NCBI GenBank assembly: GCA_036362985.1
Contig: JAYGXS010000001.1
Location: forward strand, 55,040,782 to 55,104,781
DNA from: Ligula intestinalis
Lineage: Eukaryota > Platyhelminthes > Cestoda > Diphyllobothriidea > Diphyllobothriidae
Reading direction: 5' to 3'
Length of the DNA: 64,000 nucleotides
The notes beneath the pieces are model-generated. The model did no database searches and was not told the DNA's origin. It saw only the letters and a list, made by a program, of their open reading frames with translations. A program made the position numbers and the translations under genes. Below are positions 55,770 to 64,000 of the stretch, in pieces. Within the stretch, counting starts at the first letter, position 1. Each line of letters opens with the position of its first letter.

Positions 55770-58349
55770 ACGCAAGAAACAACCAGCAGTTCTCGTGCAA
55801 ACGTGTTAGAATACATACTCGAGATTTGGGCAGTTCGGTAACAGCCATATATTACAGTGCACGCAATATTGAAGCATATATTTCCGAAATCTTTTCAGAC
55901 GTATTCTGTATAACGTAATTTTACTTTTGCTGCTTTCTTCACTCAGTGGTATTGTATGAACGGGCTTCCACTATATCTAAAACTTAAATTTACCTAGTAC
56001 GCCCGATTTCAACTTTTTCGGAAATTTCCACTTTGCTTAAAAAGCTGGTATGTCTATAACACTTTATATCCCCTCATAAATCACAATATGCTCTATTATG
56101 GAGAACGACCATTACTTTATTTCTGTAAGACTTTGGGGGCCGCAGCTTGGGCTGCGTCTGAGTAACAAAGAGTTATTTGTAAAAAATCCTTGAATTTCAT
56201 GAGTTATGTAACCTACTGTATATGCATTGGCCATGCATATATCCCGTCCAACGACAATTACCCATCGACTTCGATGCTGGGCAAATACATCCTGTTCCAT
56301 TTCTTGACTTGTCTGACTGTACCCACCAGTCACGGGTGCGCCAAAACCAGTGATAAAAACTATCAAGGTAGTACGGTACTATTTAACAAATAGTAAAGAA
56401 TAGTCAAAGTGCAAATCTCAACAATGGATATACTACTTCAAGAGCGAAGGGGGGTCGACCAAATCGCCTGACTCTATACAAGGGAACAACGCAAGTTCAA
56501 CAATAACGCCACGCAGGGCGAAAGCAGTCTTGGGAAAGCTTGTGTGTGTAAGTGGGAGAGGGGGCGCGGCTCTGGTTTTATATGATTTCAGGAGGCCATT
56601 CTTATGGCCTCAGGATTTGTCTGAAACAACAGCTCACGGTTTCTTTTTAATCCAGCAGGGTAGTCTCTTTATAAATACCAGCCAGTTACCTCCTTTCCTA
56701 TGGCTGATCTAATTTCTACCGCTAACAGTATTTCTCCTCACTCAACCCAACGAATATTGATACGGTATACCGATTTGTCGTCGACCTGCAATGCAACCAC
56801 TGCCCTAGTCACTTGGCTACATCTTGCCAGCTCCAGCCGCCCACGCTCCTCACAACAATGCCTTTGGTACGTATACCGTTTACGTAATTGTTCATCCTTC
56901 GTTCGGCATTTTCCCCCGAACTCCAGTCTGGGAGGGAAGCACTTGTAGTGGCCTAACTCCGAGTGCAACGCTCAATCTGCCGCCTGTCACTACTGTTGCC
57001 TTGTACGCACCAGCATCTGCCTACCCCAATCCGGCCCGGTCAATCATCTCCCTGAGACTGATTCATACATGGCCTGATTGAAAGTGCTTGCGACGACTTC
57101 CACGCTCTCAAACTGCGGACGTAGGCCCTCCCGGCTGCCGACGTAACAGTAAACATGGGCTAAAAGTGTTCTGTTTGCTTTGAAAACCAGATTAACGCAA
57201 GCAGCGCTCAAAAGCAGAGAAATGGTACAATAACCGGCAATTTCGTTTTTCTCTTATGGTGACTTAGGCCGTAAATGAATAAAAGTTCACACAAAGCTTA
57301 TGACTGAATTTCGGCAAATATTTACCGTGCAGAGCTGTACATCGTTGAGGATAGTAAGGATGCAAAACTGTGAATGCCGAATGTAATAAGTTATCAGCCA
57401 GGTCCAATCCAGCAAAAAATCAAAGGGAATTACAAGCAACGATTCTAAAAGTATAAATAAAAGCGTATTGAGCTAAATTTAATTAACAATGACTAAACGT
57501 TCCTAATCTCTTACAAAAACCCGGTGAAGGCTGCCCGTCGTCTGTTCTTTTATATAGCAATTTACGGATATCGTAGTTGTTCTCAAACCAATAAGGTTCA
57601 GGAAAATGGTATGGATGACCTTTCCTAGTCGGCCCATTGCTTCTCCGGAGTAGCGGTATCAATTGGAGTCTAGATTTATACAGGGCAGTGAGGTGGTTGA
57701 TGGCTGAAATCTAGACAGCGATGGAACACGTGCAATGAAATAATATTCAATTTACAGATTTTTGCTCACCTTTCAGCTGCCCGGGGGTATTATTTGAAGC
57801 CTCAAGCGTGTTTGGGATATCCATTTATAGGGTACACCGCGTAGAAGTGACAGGTTCGCTCCATGTGCCTCGCACGCGTGATATTTGCTTCGTGCAGTCC
57901 ATCGTTGACACCCAACTCACCCGAGGGTTCCCGAAGATGGGTTCCACTTGGCGGTCACATCCCGGTAAAGGCTCTATCGATACAATAAACCAGGTGGAGA
58001 TATCCGGCACATGCGTGTTTTGTGTGTCCACACACCTAATAATCCTGCTTCCTCGCTCATCCCCCTTTAATTTCTTATGGACAGGACGAGATCCAATCCC
58101 ATAGGCGGACCAGGCTAACTCGAGTCGACTTCCCCGTAAACAAATTCGTTATTTATTATGGATGTCGGAGACCGCCCTGTTTAGAGACAAGACTGCTTGC
58201 CTCCTCATGGAGGAAGGGTCTCGCATCTTTTGTCGTTCACAGTGGTTCACAGATAGCGAAAATTTCGATCGAAACAAGTACTCAAGCATACAAGGACAAC
58301 GACAATACTCACCATCCCCTTCCCCGCGCCATAGCCTTCGGGCTGATCG
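55770..58349. other. No gene recognised
   Basis: About 2.6 kb. Proline- and serine-rich overlapping frames at 56700-57081 and a 98-codon frame at 57808-58104 are open, with no domain, no clear splice pair and comparable openness in other frames. Confidence 0.3.
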
Positions 58350-59430
58350 AGTGACTCCGCTCAAAGTAGTAACCTGGCATGTTGCTTCCTTTTTAGACAA
58401 TTTGAGGAGCAACAGAGAACGACGCTAGTTGCTCGAGGACAAGTGCGCTACAAGGTAGAAATCACTGCTCTCAGTGAGACTCGATTCTCTGAGCAGGGTT
58501 AGATGGAGGAGGTGGGTGTCGACTGAGATATCTATGCAGGTCTATTTACGGATAAACCTGCTTAGCCCCTCGTCAGGGGAGGAAAACCCCGCAAATTAGC
58601 AGGTGGCCGCACCTTTGGGACGCGAAAGTAGGATAAAAACACACTAAGAAAGTAAAATTCCCACCCTCACCCTCAATCTCATCCTAAAAGTAGCTAGAGC
58701 GACCCTAATAATTCCGGCACCCTGAATTTTTTACAAACTACGCTGAGCAATAGACCAGAAAGGGTGATGGCACCAGAGCAATGGCGCGCTACAAGGTTAA
58801 AATATCATTTCTCTGAGAGGCGCGATTTACTCAACCGAGTCACGTGGAGGATGTAGGTGTCCGTCACATCTCTTCCGGAGCGTCCGCCCAAAAACAGATC
58901 GGCATGATGCAGAAGTTACTCTTGCAAATCGGAACGACATGCTCTGTCTGTCAAAGTCGCTGCACCTGCCTATTTGAGAAACCGTCGTAGTCCCCAACGT
59001 CCCACCCATAATAACCGGCTCTGGCAGCTTGAAGAACAAGGTCTACAAAGACCCGCACACACTCCCAAAGACGGGGGTGCAGGTGGAAAATCTGGCGTCA
59101 ATGCCCGCCTCAGTACAAAATATGCTGGTTGGAAGGGTGATTTCGATCCTCATGGAATCGGTGTCTGCAATTAACCAAGGCCTCATCTTAAAAGCCTGCG
59201 CGTAACGCAACATCCTCCTGACAAGCACCTTTTCCGCGTCTCCATTACGAGAGAAAATAATGTGAATCCAACACCACTCGCGGCGCTGGCAGCTGCTGGC
59301 ATAAGTCGTCGGTCGGGTGCCAGTCCACCACGACCTGTAGGGGACAAAGGTGGTCTGCGATGCCGACTACTGGACGGATCACTGACTTGTCATTTCTACG
59401 ATGGATCTGCAAATGATGCTTAATCGTCAC
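58350..59430 (+). pseudogene. LINE endonuclease remnant, partly duplicated, three frames
   Basis: Readable pieces in order are VVTWHVASFLDNLRSNRERR near 58362-58425, RYKVEITALSETRFSEQG near 58445-58500 and a second diverged RYKVKISFL with VEDVGV near 58777-58862. Then come VTLAIRNDML near 58910-58945, DFDPHGIGVCN near 59140-59174 and a W-T-D-H-like end near 59375-59390. This is an endonuclease of the A-L-S-E-T-R-F type found in flatworm RTE-like LINEs. The repeated R-Y-K-V block shows two copies are joined. Confidence 0.55.
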
Positions 59431-60545
59431 AGGCTCCTGTACGTGAATCGATTGATGTGCGTGAATTAGTGTGATCAGGGAGTTATGGGCAGGTGGGACG
59501 GAGTAGGATGATGGGCCTTGGACTGTGGTGTTTTACCATTGGTTTTAGTGGAAACGCCTATGGCCGACTAGGTCCAGTAAATAGTTGAATCTTCGCTGGC
59601 AGTGTACACAGTTAGGGAGGGTGCGTCGGTGGCATATTGGTGCTCATGGCACTGGTGCGCCAATTTGTACGGTGTTCTAAAAGCCGTAGCCCGCAAGGCC
59701 GCTAGGTTACGACGTGACCCACGCCCCACAGTCAGCCCTGCGTGTGCGCGTGAAGTGACGGACTGGTGGACTTAGAGTAAGGCTCCTGGCTCCCTCTTGA
59801 TGTGGCCTCTATGACACTCTCACACATCTGAGGTCCTCGCTATTTAGTCTCCTTGTATGAAAACAAGATATGCTGTGCCGGTTATATCGCGTGTGGTACG
59901 CGCAGAGGGGTTGATTGGCAGCGTCAGCCATTTGCACCCGATCCACGCATCGGATGACTGACCGGCTTGGAAGAGTGACTAAGGTTGACTCTGAGAACCC
60001 CGTTCCCGCAGCATTCTGTGCATATTTCTCGTTTAAAACATCCCGGCGCGCCTGAATATATCACAGTGTGCTAAAACCATAGTCGGGAAGGCTTCCAAAC
60101 GATGGGATAAATTAATCTTTTCAGAAGGGAGAGTCCGATTGCAATGGCTCGTTCTTGATATGACCGCAATAGCTCACCTTATCAGTTGAAGTCCAAGCAG
60201 CACTCTTTCGTGTTGTATGAAAATCAGGTCCGATGTGCGAAGACAGGTCGTGTGAGTTACGCGGTTGCGGTCAAATGGAGTTTGCATTTCTTTCAGGCAG
60301 TGAGCCAGGTAGTTGTTGGCCAACAGGCGAGTATCCAACTTAACTGGTAGTCGCTTACCTTGTGGTCGGCTAAAGGGTTGAAGTGGCAACCATATCTTGT
60401 ATATGGCAACGACTACAGCCTACAGGTAGCCTACACCAACTGTGGAAACCACACCCGTTGATGGCTCTGCCACCAATACAGGCTTCCAGCGTCATCACCA
60501 GAGAGCCGTTGTTAAGGAAAAACGAGTTATAATCCCACGGTCCTT
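59431..60545. repeat. Unclassified dispersed repeat sequence
   Basis: 60096-60280 resembles 8345-8560 (see there), and GCGTGTGGTACGCGCAGA near 59890 resembles TGTGTAGCACGCGCAGA near 8490. The order of the blocks differs between the two places. No coding domain was found. Confidence 0.35.
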
Positions 60546-60860
60546 TTGGGCGGCTCTCCATCTCCGATTGCGGCCTCAGAAAAACAACTTTCTAGGGTGA
60601 CTCGCTGTACTCTGGCTCAACTACGCAGTGGCTACTCAATGGACCTTCGCCAGTACCAACACCGGCTCGACCACTCCATACCCGACTGCTGTCCCGACTG
60701 CGGCGTTTCTCCGCATGACTGTCAGCCTCTGACCCCCTGCAGTTCCCGGCTGGGCACCCAAATCATCCCCGTGGACCTTTGGCTCAAGCCGGTTGAGGTC
60801 GCGGCTTTTCTCCGTCCCCCAGCTGCACCCAGTCTGGACTCCGGCGGGGATTCCTGATAC
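60546..60860 (+). mobile_element. LINE 3' tail with RNase H-end cysteine motif
   Basis: It reads VTRCTLAQLRSGYSMDLRQY, then CCPDCGVSPHDCQPLTPC, then VDLWLKPVEVAAFLRPP and a stop at 60855-60857. This is the same tail as the three tandem units at 30.1-31.1 kb, in the opposite orientation and better preserved. Only the last 100 or so residues of the polyprotein remain. Confidence 0.75.
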
Positions 60861-61467
60861 AAAAATGGGTTACTAATCAACCACGCCAAAAAGTATTGGT
60901 TGATTTAAAATTCAACAGCAAGTGAAAAATATTTCTAAGGCATTTTTCTAAGAGACTAAGATGCATTGTTGTTGTTACGAATAGAAGCAAATATGCGTGC
61001 CCCACATTCTTGTTGTAAAAAAATACGAAGACGCGACCTCTGGAACAGCAATTTTATTGCTCTGGGCATTCGGCTTCACATGTGAGGCAATCTTCAGAGA
61101 AAATGAGAAAGCGGCAAACGTTGACCACGCGTAAATGGTTGTTGGGGAGGGAGTGGCACATGTGATTGTTCCATGCTCGCGCCATCTTATCGTGTCTCCC
61201 TGCGTGCGTCCTTGGAGTTGTGGCAGGCACACTTGGCGCCGTGTCTTGTGTCCTTTGCGTGGCAGCCTGTGTTTGGACAGGAACTGTGCCCTGGTTTCTG
61301 GTCGCGAGCACGGACGACAAAATAAGAGGGCGGTACATCCACATGCCTGTTGATGGAGTTAGAGTCTGATACCCAGACCTCCAGTTGTTCTTGCCCCGTC
61401 TTATTAGCGGTGCATGCCATTATCCGCGTGCCCGAGAAGTCGAATTCATGGCACTCTTCTCTATATG

Positions 61468-62338
61468 ACATCCAATTCACAAAGGAAGAAGAGAGTGCCG
61501 GACAACTGCCGTTCCTGGATATCCTCGTCACGCGTAGACTCAACGGGGAACTCAACACCACGGTTTATAGAAAGGCGACTAACACAACCCGTGTGCTCAG
61601 CTCCCATAGCAACCATCCAATAGTGGATAAACGTGACTGTATTAGAGCACTCCTTCAACGGAATCAAACACACTGCAATGAGCCTGAGGGGCGAATGCAA
61701 GAACTACGACATCTTCGGGACCTGCTGGCCAGGAATGGATATCCAAATAGCTTCGGCAGCTGCTGCCTCCGTACGCGTCTACGGGGAACAAACAAAGGAC
61801 AGCCACCGACGCGCTGGCACGCTCTACCGTACATAGAAACGTGTCAGAAACAACCGAACGTATCGCTGCAGAGCTCGGCGTGGGTATTGATCATCCTCCA
61901 ACAGTTACCATGCGTTTATGGGTCATGCAAATAGAAGACCCACGTGAGGAATGTGAGCAATCTGACGTCGTTTATCAGATGCCACGTCGCGACTGTTCTT
62001 ACCGTTATACAGGACAGACCAGGCGACGACTTAGCTCACGAATAACGAAGCACAAATGCGCAGTACGGAAAGGCGACCCACTGTCCCAGATCGATACCTT
62101 CACCCTAGAAGTAGGCCATGGTTTCTACTTCTCGGGCACGCGGATAATGGCATGCGCCGCTAATAAGACGGGTCGAGAACTACTGGAGGTCTGGGTATCA
62201 GACTCCAACTCCATCAACAGGCATGTGGATATACCGCCGTCTTATTTTGTCGTCTGTGCTTGCGACCAGAAACCAGGTCACAGTTCCTGTTCAAACACGC
62301 GGGCTGCCACGCAAAGGACGCACGCTGGGGAGACATGA
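61468..62338 (+). pseudogene. Penelope RT thumb and GIY-YIG endonuclease, frameshifted
   Basis: The RT end reads LPFLDILVTRRLNGELNTTV then YRKATNTTRVLSSHSNHP near 61500-61620. A frameshift and stops lie near 61700-61840. The endonuclease at 61940-62205 reads QSDVVYQMPRRDCSYRYTGQ (the G-I-Y and Y-x-G-Q-T core), RRRLSSRITKHKCAVRKGD, then LEVGHGFYF and ELLEVWVSDSNSINRH with the catalytic Glu. The RT palm with its Y-x-D-D is missing. GIY-YIG is the usual endonuclease of this class and nicks target DNA. Confidence 0.8.
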
Positions 62339-62429
62339 TAAGATGACGTGAGCATGGACCAATCACAACTGCAATCCTCTCCCTCTCCCTCACCCCCGTT
62401 TACGTGTAGGCAACGTTTGCTGCTTTCTC

Positions 62430-62510
62430 ATTTCCTCTGACGATGGCCTCTCCTGTGGAGCCGAAAGCTCGGGACAGTAAAATTGCCGTTCCAAAGATCG
62501 CGCCTTGTTC
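62430..62510 (+). ncRNA. Hammerhead-ribozyme-like motif at the Penelope end (tentative)
   Basis: CTGACGA near 62437 is followed by a GGCCTC / GGAGCC stem-loop and then GAAA, the two conserved blocks of a hammerhead core. Penelope-like elements are known to carry such motifs. The inverted copy (minus strand, near 61095-61045) keeps CTGAAGA and GAA with A/T-rich flanks that could form stem I. Stem III is not clearly formed in either copy. Confidence 0.25.
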
Positions 62511-62515
62511 ATTTT

Positions 62516-64000
62516 TTGTTTTTTTTTTAATTAATTTTTGAAAACTCGAACGTTTTCTTTCAGAATTTTTGGTTGAATTTTAGTTCTTACCGTGCCTGGT
62601 ACTTAGAATTCCCTCAGTGCGTGCGCTTGCTCGACCGTTGTCCTAAACGCCAAAATGGTAACGCAAGGGAACACGATCGGAAATGATCGTGGGCAGTACG
62701 TGCATATTCCCCTGCCCTGTTTAGGCGGCCGTACGAAGCATCCTTACCAGGTTAATTATCTTTTGCTGATAATGTCTTTCGGCACGGCAAAACGGCCGGA
62801 AACAGCCAGATAAATGCTGGTGGTATTAACAGGATAGTTGGGACAGAAAATACCATATTTCTCAACAGCTCTAATACTTTTGACGACATGTTTGGATATC
62901 AGTCGAACACGCACAAGAGGTGGACGTTAACATTGAGTTGGCTCAGCGTGTTCTGACTAGAATATAGTGGAAATGGTTTTGAGTGCGGTCAGCATTGCTG
63001 AACGCATTGCCTCCTTACGCAGATGGTACCAACGACGAAGTGGTTCAGTGGAGTGAAGTGGACAAGTTCAGCCACGCTACCCATGTACACATTTAAGGAG
63101 TCGAGGTTCGCCAACGTACATTTTCTCCTTTCCATCTCCAGGCCTGTCTACTGATAGAATTAAGGGGCAGATTAACAAAAATGGCAGCAGACTGTGAAAA
63201 GGAGGTATGGGTGTGGGGGGAGGGAGAAGATTGGGGACCTTCAAGTCTCGGGTTGGTCATAGTCTAGTTCTGTGCAGGAATTGGGGGAAGCAGATAGGAT
63301 TGCCTGATAATGAACTTTGTCTCTGTTGTGTTGCTGTAGCAAAACGTAGCAGGATGCGCTAATGAACAGTTTGAGCTCATCTTGGGCCAGGGTAGCCTTA
63401 GAGTCGATACAAACACTTTATGCGAGCACAACCTTGGGTTGGTTAACGGTACGTCCACTGTTTCCGTCGTGGCAAGTATCCACTGACGCACGAATTCGGA
63501 GTGTCGCGTTGGTGGTCAGTGTTAACTAAGTGGGCCACAACGGCACTAGAGATTGAGTTTTCTCAGCATTGATGTAGCAAGGCTGGATAGTGCTCTCATA
63601 TTCACTTCGATGGGTGGGTAGCCGATAGTCCAATCTAACCTGCATACAAGAAGATTTTAGGACTTAGATGCGCGTTGAAGAACTCTGAAATGCTAGTCCT
63701 TTTTACCATCAGTACGAATAAATGGATTAAAGTGGAGCCCCGGGTGATAAGCAGCCCCAGATAAGAACATTTCAGGTAACGAGCGAGCCACTCGCCGAAA
63801 CTTTATTTCGATTGACGAGCTTCCGCTCATTTAACGAGTTGCCCGTGCATGTGTGTGCCTGTGTCCGCCGTTGAATCTTACTCTCAGGGCGTGGGTCCTC
63901 GGTCGCCTGCAGTTAATCAGCGAATCGGTGCACGTTGATTGGCTATGAGCTCTCGCGAGGCTGTTGCCAAGACTCGCACCCCTCCATTAGCGAACCAACC
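62516..64000. other. No gene recognised
   Basis: The final 1.5 kb has only short frames (a 75-codon minus frame at 63264-63491 without domain). No RNA gene or repeat is supported. Confidence 0.35.

Larger units (their letters stand above)
61029..62515 (+). mobile_element. Penelope-like element 3' part with inverted terminal copy
   Basis: The right side 62085-62515 is repeated in reverse orientation at the left, 61029-61465. Common landmarks are TCTCGGGCACGCGGATAATG (or its complement), CATCAACAGGCATGTGGAT and AATGAGAAAGC. Penelope-like elements commonly carry such pseudo-LTRs in direct or inverted order. The unit between has the end of the RT and a GIY-YIG endonuclease. Confidence 0.75.

Noticed and set aside
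57808..58104. 98-codon plus-strand frame
   Set aside because: The opposite strand is also open, no domain is recognised and no splice signals support it.
61187..61561. 124-codon minus-strand frame near the Penelope element
   Set aside because: It is the inverted copy of the GIY-YIG end running into the antisense of the RT tail, so it is part of the repeat and not a separate gene.

Overview
This window is eukaryotic, most likely from a flatworm and perhaps a diphyllobothriidean-type tapeworm. That placement is inferred from the mix of RTE-like, CR1-like, Penelope-like, Merlin, Gypsy and mariner relics and from short coding exons in kilobase-scale introns. A trematode cannot be excluded. I see no operon, rRNA, CRISPR array or bacterial gene. 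One 10-base run of N marks an assembly gap.

The host gene content is thin. On the minus strand there is an F-box exon (4000-4351) and a zinc-ribbon protein whose first coding exon (18360-19348) and second exon (10336-10507) have compatible splice phases across an intron of about 7.9 kb. Four weaker plus-strand exon candidates sit at 18027-18189 (inside that intron, antisense), 39476-39868, 49158-49406 and 55566-55749.

The rest is a graveyard of mobile DNA. From 1 to 21.5 kb there are two RTE-type LINE copies, an older RTE relic, a CR1 tail and several inverted-repeat elements. From 22.0 to 27.2 kb lies a minus-strand Ty3/Gypsy element with both LTRs and broken gag-pol. From 28 to 32.6 kb come a Merlin relic lacking one catalytic acid, a tandem triplet of LINE 3' tails, a second tandem array and a mariner-type relic. 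From 34.2 to 38.1 kb there is a tRNA-like unit followed by a nearly full-length CR1 copy.

From 38.2 to 47.07 kb lies the most unusual region. It is bounded by inverted TA-flanked termini that match a 528-bp miniature element at 16.4 kb, and it holds a broken SWIM-type Mutator-like transposase and an AT-rich CR1-like LINE. From 49.4 to 53.7 kb there is a minus-strand CR1 copy whose ORF1 carries repeated modules. A Penelope RT fragment lies at 54.1 kb, an endonuclease LINE fragment at 58.4 kb, a LINE RNase H tail at 60.5 kb and a Penelope GIY-YIG fragment inside a 430-bp inverted repeat at 61.0-62.5 kb.

No retroelement here has an intact coding region. The elements do not form a pathway; they are layered insertions around and inside a few host genes.
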